The notes beneath the pieces were generated by a model that made no database searches, was not told the DNA's origin, and saw only the letters and a list, made by a program, of their open reading frames with translations. From assembly GCA_016712675.1 (NCBI GenBank), contig JADJQR010000001.1, positions 3,286,001 to 3,350,000 of the forward strand: 64,000 nucleotides of DNA. Reading direction: 5' to 3'. The DNA comes from a bacterium. GTDB lineage: Bacteria; Krumholzibacteriota; Krumholzibacteriia; LZORAL124-64-63. A program made the translations under genes and the position numbers. This document shows positions 20,661 to 29,859 of the stretch, one piece after another; the stretch's first letter is position 1; each line of letters begins with the position of its first letter.

Positions 20661-22574
20661 TCAGGCGACCCGCACCGCGCCGAATTCGGCCAGCTCGTGG
20701 ACCTGCTCTTCCTCGACCTGACCCGCCACGGTCTGGTCGTCGAGGCGGACGGCGCCGAACTCGGCCAGCTCGTAGATGCGCTCTTCGGAGCGGGCGACAG
20801 GCGGCGCGGCCGGCTCCGAATCCTCGACGCGACCGGGAACGACCGTTTCGAGTTCCAGCGGCGCGACCTCGATCGCACCGTGGTCGAACACGCCGCCATC
20901 CGGCTCGGCGCGCTCGATGACGAATCCGTCATCCTCCGGCTCCGGCACGAAGACCGGCTGCGGTGGGGCTACCGGCTCGGTCGTCAGCAGCGGTCGCGGT
21001 GCCGGTGCCACGAGCGGCGCCTCGACGACGAACGGATCGACTTCCGCTCGCGCGGCGCCGCCTTCGCGGCAGAACGGATCCTGCGGGATGACGCGGAGCG
21101 GGGCCTCGGCAGCCGGTTCGGCCGCCGTGGTCACGGTCGACAGTGAGGCATCGAACGGCGCTCCGGTCAGCGCGCTGAACGACTCCCCCAGCCTGACAAG
21201 GCGTTCCGACTGGACCTGGAAGCGACGGCCGACATCGGCGAGGTTGGCCGCGACGCGCCCGATGACCGGACCGGAGCGGCCGATCTCCTCCAGCGCCTCG
21301 GGCGTCAGACCCCCGCCCGCCTGGCCGATCTGCTGCGACAGCGCATCGACCTTGGCGAGCGTCGCGCCGAGGTTGGCCGGCGTCGGTCCCGCGTTCGTGT
21401 CGAGCGCCTGGCGCAGCGACGTCGTCAGTTCCTCGAGCGCCTGGCTCATCGGCTGCAGACGTTCGCCGCGAGTGCCGAGCCGCGCCACTTCCATGGCGAT
21501 CTGGAACGCGAGCTTGCTGCCCTGCGCCGCCAGGTCCTCGAGTCCGGTGCCGCGCGGCACGCGTGCTGCTGAGTGGCCGGCCAGTTCGCGCCGGATCTCC
21601 GCCAGCAGCGCCGGTGCCTGGCCAGCGTTCGCGCCGCCCGCGGAGGTCGCCGTGCCGATGTCCTCGAGACGACGGGACATGCGCTCGAGAGCCGAGCCCT
21701 GCGTGCCGATCTGCTCGAGGGTCGTGCGGTTCCAGGCCCGCGCTTCCTGGATCAGCGCCATGGCGGCGCCCGACTCGTCGTCGTTGCGTTGCCGAAGCTC
21801 GGCCAGTTCGCGGGCATCGGCATTGCGCGCGTCGAGGAATCGCACCAGTTCGTCGGCCAGGGCGCCGACTGCCGGCGAGTCGAAGCGTCCGGTGAGGACT
21901 TCGCGTGCGTTTTCGGACAGGGCCTTCTCCACGCGGTGCAGTTCGCCTTCGACGCCGTTGAGGCGGCGCAGGCGTGCTCCCTGCAGGCGCCAGGCACCCA
22001 GGACTTCCGCCGTGAACGTGCCGGCGTTCGGGTGATCGCGCAGGGCGGGGTCACCCCAGGGACCCTCGTTGTCGAGCCGCAGGGCGGTCAGTTTTTCGAG
22101 AAGGCGTTCGGCAGCGGCACGATCGGCCGTGCTGGCACGCATTGCCGCGTTCAGCGCGCGGGCGCCAACGGCGGCCACGATCCCGACGAGGACCGACAGC
22201 ATCGCGACCAGGTTCAGGGGATTGCGCAGGGGCGCCGCGTATTTCGCGGGATCCAGCAGGTCGGTTGGAGCCCAGGCCGGCGAGCCGCTGCGGCCGGCCA
22301 GCAGCGCCGCGGCACCCAGCCCGACACCGGCCAGGATCACCGACGCCGCAAACACCGTGCCCCAGGGCGGCGGCGCGGCTGGCGACCGCCGCACTGCGGC
22401 CGGGCGCAACGTCGCCGCGTGCGGCGGCGTGCCGACCGGACCGGCGCCACCCGGCGACGGCGCGGCCACGGCCTCCGACTGGTCGCCGGTGCCGGCGCCG
22501 GTGAACTCGTCCTCGAGGTCGGCGAAGCCCTCGATGGGCTGGTCGTTCGGTCGGGTGCGCTTCTTCTTGCTCAT
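20661..22574 (-). CDS. Two-TM membrane protein with long helical/coiled-coil region
   Basis: 637 residues, family not recognised. The ATG at 22574 (AAAGGA upstream) is preferred to a GTG 18 bp earlier. A basic start MSKKKR and a Pro/Ala-rich stretch precede two membrane segments (73-93 and 119-140). A helical region of about 145-470 rich in Ala, Leu, Glu and Arg follows. It resembles the signalling or structural coiled coils of chemoreceptor-like or RmuC-like proteins, without a diagnostic motif. The tail (480-637) is Pro/Glu-rich and ends with the nine-residue motif ELAEFGAVR twice (602-610 and 627-635, 25 residues apart), the second being the C-terminus. The repeated acidic-aromatic tail could be a docking peptide. 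Confidence 0.6.
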   Translation of the reverse strand: MSKKKRTRPNDQPIEGFADLEDEFTGAGTGDQSEAVAAPSPGGAGPVGTPPHAATLRPAAVRRSPAAPPPWGTVFAASVILAGVGLGAAALLAGRSGSPAWAPTDLLDPAKYAAPLRNPLNLVAMLSVLVGIVAAVGARALNAAMRASTADRAAAERLLEKLTALRLDNEGPWGDPALRDHPNAGTFTAEVLGAWRLQGARLRRLNGVEGELHRVEKALSENAREVLTGRFDSPAVGALADELVRFLDARNADARELAELRQRNDDESGAAMALIQEARAWNRTTLEQIGTQGSALERMSRRLEDIGTATSAGGANAGQAPALLAEIRRELAGHSAARVPRGTGLEDLAAQGSKLAFQIAMEVARLGTRGERLQPMSQALEELTTSLRQALDTNAGPTPANLGATLAKVDALSQQIGQAGGGLTPEALEEIGRSGPVIGRVAANLADVGRRFQVQSERLVRLGESFSALTGAPFDASLSTVTTAAEPAAEAPLRVIPQDPFCREGGAARAEVDPFVVEAPLVAPAPRPLLTTEPVAPPQPVFVPEPEDDGFVIERAEPDGGVFDHGAIEVAPLELETVVPGRVEDSEPAAPPVARSEERIYELAEFGAVRLDDQTVAGQVEEEQVHELAEFGAVRVA

Positions 22575-22896
22575 GCCGCGGTCCTTTCCCACTCAGCCCC
22601 CAACAGCGGTGAAGCGGGCGCGTGACGCCCGGGTCCGAGCTGTGTCATCGGCCGTTGCATCGGTGACCAAAGCGATTTTTGGCAGCCGCGAACGCCGGCC
22701 GGCGGGTAGCCAGGGCCGACCGGTTTCGCGCCGGGTTGGCGCGGCCCAAACCGGCGGGGCCGATCCGTCCGACTGCAACCCGTTTCACGTCAACGTCTTG
22801 GCGATGAAGGCGTCCCGCAGACCGAACGCATGGCGCCTGGACGGGCGGCACGGGTCCTGCTGCCAGGGATCGTACCCGCAGCGGAAGGAGCCGCCG
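22575..22896. other. Divergent intergenic region
   Basis: 322 bp between two divergently transcribed genes. I see no gene, repeat or convincing promoter hexamers; only a short AT patch near 22672-22682. Confidence 0.4.
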
Positions 22897-23730
22897 ATGT
22901 CCACTGCCGCCAGCCGCCCGTTGCGCCCGCGCCGCGCCGCCCGCACCGGCATCGCCCCCACCCCGCCGTTGGCCCTGTTCCTGACCGAGAACCTGCTCGA
23001 AGCCCGGCGCGGCAGTTGCCTGCCCACCAACCTGGCCGGACCCGACGAGGACGTGAACATCTACCTGGCCCTGCGGCTCGGGGAGCTGGCGCGGGGTTCC
23101 GCGGACCCGCGCGTCGTGCCCGGCCTCGATCCGGTGGTGGCGGGCCCGCCGCTAGGCGGTGACCGACGTTCGCGCGCGGACTGGTATCGGGCCAATGCGG
23201 ACCACCGGCTGTTGAACCTGGGGCTGTTCGAGCGGGGCGATGCGCTGCGGCGCCGCGACATACCGTGGGGACTGACGCGCGGCCAGTCCCGGCGTCGCGA
23301 CCTGGCTGTCGCGGCGACCTGTTACGGGGCGGCGGCCGACCTGCTGGCGCGCGGGCCGGGCGGGGCCGCCACCGGGCTGGTCATGGTGCTGAGGAAGCTG
23401 GCTGCCGGCTGTGACGACTACGTACAGGTGCTGGGCATGCTGGCGGTCAGGCGCCTGGGACTGGGGGCGCGGCTCGACGAACGGGATCTGTCCGGCCTGC
23501 TGCCGCCGCCCGGCACCGTCAGCGCGCCTGCCGGCGCGGGTCCCGACGCGGCCGCGGACGCGGCGGCCGTCAAGGAACTGCTGACGGCGGTGCCGGCGGC
23601 TGCCGCCGATATCGTACTGGACCTGTGGCTGGAGTACCGGCGCACGGGCGACCCGGCGCTGGGCCGGCGGGGCGAACGCCTGGCCAGCGCGGCAGGGTTG
23701 CCGTGGCCGCTCGGGTCGACCGCTACCTGA
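22897..23730 (+). CDS. Hypothetical protein
   Basis: 277 residues; I do not recognise a family. The ATG at 22897 has GGAAGGAG upstream, and codon use matches the neighbours, so the gene is likely real. The N-terminus is basic (R-P-L-R-P-R-R-A-A-R). No signal peptide or membrane segment is obvious; the body is Ala/Leu/Arg-rich and probably helical. A conserved-looking core includes LFLTENLLEARRGSCLPTN and DWYRANADHRLLNLGLFERGD. It overlaps the convergent hydrolase gene by 8 bp at the 3' ends. Confidence 0.6.
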   Translation: MSTAASRPLRPRRAARTGIAPTPPLALFLTENLLEARRGSCLPTNLAGPDEDVNIYLALRLGELARGSADPRVVPGLDPVVAGPPLGGDRRSRADWYRANADHRLLNLGLFERGDALRRRDIPWGLTRGQSRRRDLAVAATCYGAAADLLARGPGGAATGLVMVLRKLAAGCDDYVQVLGMLAVRRLGLGARLDERDLSGLLPPPGTVSAPAGAGPDAAADAAAVKELLTAVPAAAADIVLDLWLEYRRTGDPALGRRGERLASAAGLPWPLGSTAT

Positions 23731-24865
23731 TCCCGCAGAACTTCAGGATCTCGCCGTAGAGGACACGTTCGCCGTGCGCGGCGAGGATGGCGTGCCCGCC
23801 GTTGGGGAACACCTGGAACCGCGAGGCGCGGTTGCCCACCTTCTTCTGCAGGAAGCGCAGCGAGGCCGGCGAGGCCCGGTCGTCGTCGTCGCACTGCGCG
23901 GCATAGACCGGCACGCGGACGCGCCCGGCGCTGCCGCGCGCGGCATCCATGCCCTCGAGCAGATCCACGTTCAGTCCGAGCATCCGGCGGAACAGGCCGA
24001 GTCGGTGCAGGCGGAACCGTACGACCTGACGCTGGAACGCCGAGACGCGCGGCATGAGCGCCGGGGCCAGCAGCACGACGCTGCTGATCGCGTCCAGGCG
24101 GCTGGCCAGTTGCAGCGCCAGGGCCGCGCCGTAGCCCAGCCCCACGACGTGCAGGTCGCCGCCGCCGCGGCTGAGCATGCGGCAGCGCTGGCTGGCCTGC
24201 AGCAGCGAGGACTCCCACGATGCGTGGCTGACCGCGCCGGGCACCGCTCCCAGTTCGGGCAGGCGCAGCACCCAGACGTTGCACTCGTTGTCGCCCAGGT
24301 GCTTGGCAAGCCCGCGCAGGTCCGCCGGTCCGGTCGACATCCCGTGGATGAGCAGGAAGGAACCGCGCGCGTTCTCGCGCACGCGCAGGAACGTGCGATC
24401 GTCCTCGGGGATGCGGCGACCCGCCTCGAAGGCGGCGATCAGCTTCTGGTGCGTGCGGAGGGTCATGAGCTGGCCGCGCGCGGTGTCCTCGCGGTCGGCG
24501 CGCGTGCGCGCCAGGTCCCAGGCCGTGAGCGCCAGGGCACGGGCCTCCGGGGTGACCGCCGATTCCGCAGGCATCGGCTCGGGAGCGGCAGGGACGACGG
24601 GCTTCGGCGGCATCGCCCGGTCCGCGAGCGGCGGCGCATCGGACGCGGGGCGCGGCGACTGCTGATCCCGGCGCGGCGGACCCGGACGTCGCGACGGCCC
24701 ACCGCGATCGCCTTGACCACCCTGGCCATCACCCGGCACGCGGCTGAGCCGCCCGGGCTCGCGCCCGACCCCGCGCAGACGCTGGCCGCGGCGCGGACCG
24801 CCACCGCCACGACCGCCGGGACCGCCTTGGTTGTCACCCTGGGAACGGGAGCCGCCGTCGTTCAC
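23723..24865 (-). CDS. Alpha/beta-hydrolase homologue lacking the nucleophile
   Basis: 380 residues from a GTG at 24865. The first ~100 residues are Gly/Arg/Pro-rich (RG and GG repeats) and likely disordered. Residues 155-380 follow the monoglyceride-lipase/carboxylesterase fold: GSFLLIHGMSTGP (oxyanion region, 169-180), an acid in CDDDDR (325-330) and His358 in NGGHAI. The nucleophile elbow G-x-S-x-G reads G-L-G-Y-G (242-246), so Gly244 stands where Ser is required. Catalysis by the normal mechanism is not expected unless this is a sequence error. It may be a binding protein. The RG-rich start hints at nucleic-acid or surface contact, but that is speculation. Confidence 0.75.
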   Translation of the reverse strand: MNDGGSRSQGDNQGGPGGRGGGGPRRGQRLRGVGREPGRLSRVPGDGQGGQGDRGGPSRRPGPPRRDQQSPRPASDAPPLADRAMPPKPVVPAAPEPMPAESAVTPEARALALTAWDLARTRADREDTARGQLMTLRTHQKLIAAFEAGRRIPEDDRTFLRVRENARGSFLLIHGMSTGPADLRGLAKHLGDNECNVWVLRLPELGAVPGAVSHASWESSLLQASQRCRMLSRGGGDLHVVGLGYGAALALQLASRLDAISSVVLLAPALMPRVSAFQRQVVRFRLHRLGLFRRMLGLNVDLLEGMDAARGSAGRVRVPVYAAQCDDDDRASPASLRFLQKKVGNRASRFQVFPNGGHAILAAHGERVLYGEILKFCGIR

Positions 24866-24990
24866 ACGTTCATCCTGTCAGTCAGCGTTGTCGATTCGCC
24901 TGGGGCAATTAATACGGCCTGCGGGCTCCCGGCGCCAGCGTCGATTGCCGCCGCCCGGACCATCGGCGGCAACGCAAAGCGAGCCCGAGC

Positions 24991-26145
24991 TCAACGCGCG
25001 GCGCCGGATTCGACATCTGCGAGCAGGGTGTCCAGACGCGGCCCAACGCGAGCCCACGTCCACTGGTCCGCCAGCGCGTCCAGGCCGCAAACGTGCCCGC
25101 AGGCGTCGCCGCTGACCAGATCGGCCAGCAGGTTCTCCAGCCCGGCCTGGTCCGCGTAGAAATGGCGCCCCCTGCACGCCGCTCCATACAGTGACGGGTA
25201 GACCTGGCCACGCGGCAGTACGGCATAGGCGCCGGCATGGATGGCCTCGGCCACGGACACGCCGAAGTACTCGTGCGCCGCACAGCTGACAACGATGTCC
25301 GCCGCGGCGAGCCATGCTTCGTAGGCGCACCGTTCGGGGACCCAGGCAAAGGCCCGGCATCGCGCCCCCAGCCGTTCCGCCACCGGGGCGAACACGGCCT
25401 CCTGGCCGGCCGGTTCGCCGAGCAACGCCACCTCGAAGTCGAGCCCACGGTCGAGCAGGAAGTCGAGAGCGCCCGCGAACATCTCCGGTCGCTTGTCGAA
25501 CTCCCAGCGGTGGTTCCACAGCAGCAGCGGTCGTTGGCCTCGCGGCCAGGGCGGCCCGGCCAGCGCGTCACACCTGCCGCCGCGGTATTGAGGAAAGTGC
25601 CCGACCGGCAGCGGTGTCCGTTCCAGGCCCACCGGAATCACCTCGCTGCGCGCCCGGATCCGCGCCGGCACGTCCCTGGGCACAGCCTCCGGCATGCGGT
25701 TGAGGAACCCGGGAATCGCCTCCAGGAAGACGTCGCGGTGCCACTCGGAGTTGAACACGACCCGGTCGGCTGCCAGGCAACTGATGATGTTCGTGAAGCC
25801 GAAATGGAAGTCGAACTCCTCCAGCGGACTCAGGGGGTACGTCAGCTGGTTCTCGTGCATGTAGAGCGCGACGGGCAGACGGTCCAGCGGCGGCCGCAGC
25901 AGTCCCCGCAGATCCGCGACGTTCAGGAACCCGGTCGTCAGGATCAGGTCAGCCCGCGGCGGTTGCCCGTTGAGGCGGTCGGCGAACCAGGCCGCTGCCG
26001 CGCGCATGCGCCACTTCCAGAACCGACCCGGCAGCGACAGCACCGTGAATCGGTGGCGCGAGCAGGCCAGCAGGCCCTCTCGGAAGGCACGGTGCGAACC
26101 GTCATCCCAGGGCTCAAGAAAAACTATCTCTTTTGTTTTGAACAA
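24991..26145 (-). CDS. tRNA-queuosine mannosyltransferase homologue (DUF3524/GTDC1-like)
   Basis: 384 residues from a TTG at 26145 with AAAGG upstream. The frame stays open to 26283, but those 46 extra codons lie in AT-rich promoter DNA and the family starts at KEIVFLEPWDDGSH, so the short form is preferred. Motifs match human GTDC1 and bacterial DUF3524 proteins, the enzymes that mannosylate queuosine in tRNA-Asp: EPWDDGSHRAF (11-21), MHENQLTYP near 100, FNSEWHRDVFL near 130, WNHRWEFDKRPE near 228, and AHEYFGVSVAEA near 300 (GT-B nucleotide-sugar site). Cytosolic. queF and queG elsewhere in the window support a queuosine link. Confidence 0.8.
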   Translation of the reverse strand: MFKTKEIVFLEPWDDGSHRAFREGLLACSRHRFTVLSLPGRFWKWRMRAAAAWFADRLNGQPPRADLILTTGFLNVADLRGLLRPPLDRLPVALYMHENQLTYPLSPLEEFDFHFGFTNIISCLAADRVVFNSEWHRDVFLEAIPGFLNRMPEAVPRDVPARIRARSEVIPVGLERTPLPVGHFPQYRGGRCDALAGPPWPRGQRPLLLWNHRWEFDKRPEMFAGALDFLLDRGLDFEVALLGEPAGQEAVFAPVAERLGARCRAFAWVPERCAYEAWLAAADIVVSCAAHEYFGVSVAEAIHAGAYAVLPRGQVYPSLYGAACRGRHFYADQAGLENLLADLVSGDACGHVCGLDALADQWTWARVGPRLDTLLADVESGAAR

Positions 26146-26226
26146 GTTGAGCCTTTCGCGCCCACTCCCGGCATTTTGGCTGCTTCGATCGCGACGCGGC
26201 GTTTTGTCGATTCGGCAGGTGCGATA

Positions 26227-26255
26227 TTGATCTAATCGCAGATCTGGCGTAACAT
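26227..26255 (+). promoter_or_regulatory. Candidate promoter of the subtilase gene
   Basis: TTGATC (26227-26232), 17 bp, TAACAT (26250-26255), inside the AT-richest patch between two divergent genes. The transcript would have a leader of about 115 nt before the ATG at 26378. Confidence 0.45.
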
Positions 26256-26377
26256 TAATAGGTCTAATGCCGCGCGGTTTCAATCAGAGGGACCGGTCCG
26301 GGGGGATCCGGTTCCAGGATGCAACCGGCCCTGACCCGGACCATGGCCGCCGCTCCCGGCGGCCGAGGAGTGAACCC

Positions 26378-29300
26378 ATGAAGAAGTCGTCGCCGTTCGT
26401 CCTCCTTGCCCTCGCGCTGGGCATCGTCGTCATCGCGCCGCTGGCGGCGTTGGCCGTCGCGCCGATCCCGGTGCCCGGACGGGTGCTGGTCACCTTCGAA
26501 CCCGGCTTCACCCCTGCGGTGGACAAGGCCGCCGGCCGGGCCGTGACGGGCGTTGGCGAACTTGACGCCGTGCTGACGGCCGAGAACGTGGTCGCACTGG
26601 AGCCGCTGTTCGCCGTCGCTGCCGGCGCCTACAAGAACGCCGGCCTCCAGCGCGAGTTCGCGCGCCATTATCTGGTCGAACACGCGAACCCGCGCGGCAA
26701 CGACGCGGTCATCGCGGCGCTGCAGAAGCTCCCGTTCGTCGAGACGGCCGAGTCCGACCTGCAACTCGAGGCCCACGGCACCGCCTACCTGCCGAACGAT
26801 CTGACCAACCAGTGGCACCTGCGGAACATGTCGGCCGGCGGCGGCGACACGCGCGCGGTGGGCGGCTGGTCCGAGTCGCTGGGCGACTCGAACGTCATCG
26901 TGGCCGTGCTCGACACCGGCGTGGACTGGCACCACCCCGACCTGGGCGGCCCGCACCCGGACAAGGTCAACGGCGCGCTGTGGACCAACTGGGAGGAGTA
27001 CTACGGGTCGGTCGGCGTCGACGACGACGGCAACGGCTTCGTCGACGACATCCGCGGCTGGGACTTCGTCAATGTGGCCTCGTCGCTGGTCCAGCCGGGC
27101 GAGGACTACACCCCGGCGGACAACGACCCGATGGACTTCAATGGCCACGGCACGCTGGTCTCCGGCTGCATCGCCCCGCTGACGGACAACGGTGTCGGCG
27201 TGGCGGCCATCGCCCCCGGCTGCAAGGTCATGGCGATCCGCATCGGCTTCCAGACGCCCGAGGGGACGGGCGTCTCGTACGCGTCGCTGATGGCCTCGGG
27301 CTTCATGTACGCGGCGAACAACGGCGCCAAGATCATCAACCTGTCCTACGGGACCGGATTCACCACTGCGTTCGCCAACGCCATCAATGCCGCGCTGAAC
27401 GCCGGCCTGGTGATCTTCGTTTCGGCGGGCAACGACGGCGACGAGGTCGCGGGCTACCTGCAGGGCCTGACCGACAGCCGCATCCTGGCCGTGGCGGCCA
27501 CCGGCAGCGGCGACACGAAGACCGATTTCTCGAACTACGGCACCTGGGTCGACATCTCGGCCCCGGGCGAGGGCATCTTCACGACGGCTTACCATTACGT
27601 GTCCGGCACCAGCACCTACGAGTCGACGCAAGGCACCAGCTTCTCCAGCCCCATCGCGGCCGGAGCCTGCGCGCTGATCTGGTCGGCCAACCCCGGCCTG
27701 ACCGCGTCGCAGGTGGCGGCGCTGATCCGCACGAGCGCCGACCCGCTAGACGATCTGAATCCCCCGTACGTCGGCAAGCTCGGCGCAGGCCGCGTCAATC
27801 TGCTGAAGGCGCTGGGCGACAACGTGCACCAGTACCCGCAGGAGTTCCCGACGCTGTTCGATGCGATGAACTGCGCCGCCGCCGGTGACACGGTCAAGGT
27901 GCGCGGCGATTTCGTCGTGGCCGCGCCCTTCAACGTGATCGGCAAGGGTCTCAAGATCTTCGGCGGCTACGACGCCACGTACACGACGCGCGACCTGGTC
28001 GACGGGCGCACGGTGGTCACCGGCGGCGGCGGCGTGCAGCTGTCCTTCCTGGGGAACATCACGCCGACGACCGAGGTCGACGGCTTCGAGATCACGGGCG
28101 GCACGGGCCAAAGCATGAACATCATCGCCCCGGGCACGCGCTGCGCCGGCGGCGTGCTGGTCAACCAGGTGTCCCCGACGCTGCGCAACCTGAAGATCCA
28201 CGGCAACACCGTGGGCGGCGCCGGCCAGCTCGGCTGCGGCGGCGGACTGTTGTTGGCCAGCTCGTCGTCGCTGGTCGAGAACTGCGAGATCACGGGCAAC
28301 ACGGCCGTGTACGGCGCCGGCGTCTTCGTAACCGGCGGCTCGCCGACGTTCGTGGGCTGCGAGATCGCCGACAACCTGCCACTGACGACCAACCCGTCCT
28401 ACCCGCCGCGCGGCGGCGGCTTCTACGCGCATGACGCCGTGGCGGCGCTGCAGGGCTGCGGGATCAGCGGTCATCTCAACGCGGATCTGGGTGGCGGTAT
28501 CTACGCCGGCGGCGCCGGCGCGATGTCGGCACTCACGCTCGACGGCTGTTCGGTGTCGGGCAACACGGCCAAGACGGGCGGCGGCGGCCTCTACCAGACC
28601 GGCGGCGCGCTGGATGCCTCGGCGTGCGTGTTCGACGGCAACGGCAAGACGCCCGCCTCGACCTTCATGTACGGCGGCGGCCTGCAGGCCACCGGCGGCA
28701 CGGCGGCGACGCTCGCGGGCCTGACCGTCAGCGGCAACCAGGCGCAGGTGGGCGGCGGCGTGGCGCTGGTCGGCTGCACGAACGCCAGCCTTGGCAACAG
28801 CGTGGTGTCCGGCAACACCGGGCAGTTCTGGGCCGGCGGCATCCTGTTCGACAACTGCCCCGGCAGCAGCATCACCGGCAACACCGTCTACGGCAACACC
28901 GGCGGTGGCGGCGGCGGTGGCGTCTACGTGTCCAACTGCACGCCGACGGTCAGCAACAACATCTCGGCCGGGAACCTGGGCGGGCCCTCGTTCGGCAACG
29001 GCTTCGCGTTCGTCGGCGCCGCGGTGGCTCCGACCTGCAACGACGCCTTCGGCAACGCGGGCAGCGCCTGGACCGGCATCAGCGATCCGACCGGCACCGC
29101 CGGCAACATCGCCGTCGACCCGCTCTTCTGCGACGCCGCGGGCGGCAACTTCCAGTTGCAGGGCGCGTCGCTGTGCCGGCCGGAGAACAGCGGCGGCTGC
29201 GGGCAGATCGGCGCCCTGCTCGGTTCGTGCGGCGCTTCCGACGTGCCGGGTGACCAGGACGTCGTGCCGGTGGCCTTCCGGGTCGACCAGAACTTCCCGA

Positions 29301-29548
29301 ATCCGTTCAATCCGCAGACGACGATCCGCTTCGCGCTGCCGGCAGCCGCGCGGACGACCGTCAGTGTCTTCGACCTCGCCGGCCGCCACGTGCGCACGCT
29401 GGTGGACGGGGACCTTGCGGCCCAGGTGCACCAGGTGACCTGGACCGGCGACGATGAGGGCGGCCGGCCCGTGGCCGCCGGGGTCTACTTCTACGAGGTC
29501 AAGGGCGGCGGGCACCGGGCCGTGGGCCGCATGGCGCTCGTGAAATAG
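26378..29548 (+). CDS. Secreted subtilisin-like peptidase with beta-helix and FlgD-like tail
   Basis: 1056 residues. The ATG at 26378 has GAGGAG upstream; the leader is MKKSSPFVLLALALGIVV with an Ala-rich cleavage region near 30. A prodomain-like stretch (30-130) precedes the S8 catalytic domain with Asp179 (VLDTGVDW), His257 (NGHGTLVSG) and Ser421 (GTSFSSP), all intact. Residues ~500-930 are Gly/Asn-rich with repeated G-N-T and G-G-G-V/L turns, a right-handed parallel beta-helix of the kind found in surface adhesins and polysaccharide-binding proteins. PNPFNPQTT near 973 begins the FlgD-type module to the C-terminus. Exported; probably degrades proteins at the surface. Confidence 0.92.
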   Translation: MKKSSPFVLLALALGIVVIAPLAALAVAPIPVPGRVLVTFEPGFTPAVDKAAGRAVTGVGELDAVLTAENVVALEPLFAVAAGAYKNAGLQREFARHYLVEHANPRGNDAVIAALQKLPFVETAESDLQLEAHGTAYLPNDLTNQWHLRNMSAGGGDTRAVGGWSESLGDSNVIVAVLDTGVDWHHPDLGGPHPDKVNGALWTNWEEYYGSVGVDDDGNGFVDDIRGWDFVNVASSLVQPGEDYTPADNDPMDFNGHGTLVSGCIAPLTDNGVGVAAIAPGCKVMAIRIGFQTPEGTGVSYASLMASGFMYAANNGAKIINLSYGTGFTTAFANAINAALNAGLVIFVSAGNDGDEVAGYLQGLTDSRILAVAATGSGDTKTDFSNYGTWVDISAPGEGIFTTAYHYVSGTSTYESTQGTSFSSPIAAGACALIWSANPGLTASQVAALIRTSADPLDDLNPPYVGKLGAGRVNLLKALGDNVHQYPQEFPTLFDAMNCAAAGDTVKVRGDFVVAAPFNVIGKGLKIFGGYDATYTTRDLVDGRTVVTGGGGVQLSFLGNITPTTEVDGFEITGGTGQSMNIIAPGTRCAGGVLVNQVSPTLRNLKIHGNTVGGAGQLGCGGGLLLASSSSLVENCEITGNTAVYGAGVFVTGGSPTFVGCEIADNLPLTTNPSYPPRGGGFYAHDAVAALQGCGISGHLNADLGGGIYAGGAGAMSALTLDGCSVSGNTAKTGGGGLYQTGGALDASACVFDGNGKTPASTFMYGGGLQATGGTAATLAGLTVSGNQAQVGGGVALVGCTNASLGNSVVSGNTGQFWAGGILFDNCPGSSITGNTVYGNTGGGGGGGVYVSNCTPTVSNNISAGNLGGPSFGNGFAFVGAAVAPTCNDAFGNAGSAWTGISDPTGTAGNIAVDPLFCDAAGGNFQLQGASLCRPENSGGCGQIGALLGSCGASDVPGDQDVVPVAFRVDQNFPNPFNPQTTIRFALPAAARTTVSVFDLAGRHVRTLVDGDLAAQVHQVTWTGDDEGGRPVAAGVYFYEVKGGGHRAVGRMALVK

Positions 29549-29570
29549 AGGCAACCTGCGATCTGCAATG

Positions 29571-29608
29571 GAAGCCCCTGTCACATGACGGGGGCTTCTT
29601 GATTTTAA
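29571..29608 (+). terminator. Intrinsic terminator of the subtilase gene
   Basis: 13-base arms GAAGCCCCTGTCA / TGACGGGGGCTTC (one G-U pair), followed by TTGATTTTAA; it starts 22 bp after the stop codon. Confidence 0.85.
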
Positions 29609-29698
29609 TATGTATCATTTTATTTGCGCTTGTCGTATCGATTACATCACGATTCCGCGATCTTTTGCCGCCGTTGCCATTTTTTTGCTGTTTTGCTC

Positions 29699-29727
29699 TT
29701 GAGCCTCTCCCTCAAATCTGGCATGAT
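29699..29727 (+). promoter_or_regulatory. Candidate promoter of the small secreted protein gene
   Basis: TTGAGC (29699-29704), 17 bp, CATGAT (29722-29727). The 311-bp gap between genes (29549-29859) is otherwise AT-rich with several T-runs and holds only the terminator at its start. Weak match, so tentative. Confidence 0.35.
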
Positions 29728-29859
29728 CGCAGGTACACCGCCTATGCGACGTTGGTTCCGGTACCCCCGGGGCTTCACGGGCAGACGGCGACGGCGCCCG
29801 CGCTGGGCTGCGCGACGGCGCTTGCAGCATCGAGGCACACTCCACTGGGGGGAAGATCC

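Noticed and set aside
26146-26283. 46-residue extension of the queuosine glycosyltransferase
   Set aside because: It lies in the AT-rich divergent promoter region, is unlike its neighbours in composition and has no family counterpart; the TTG at 26145 has a ribosome site.
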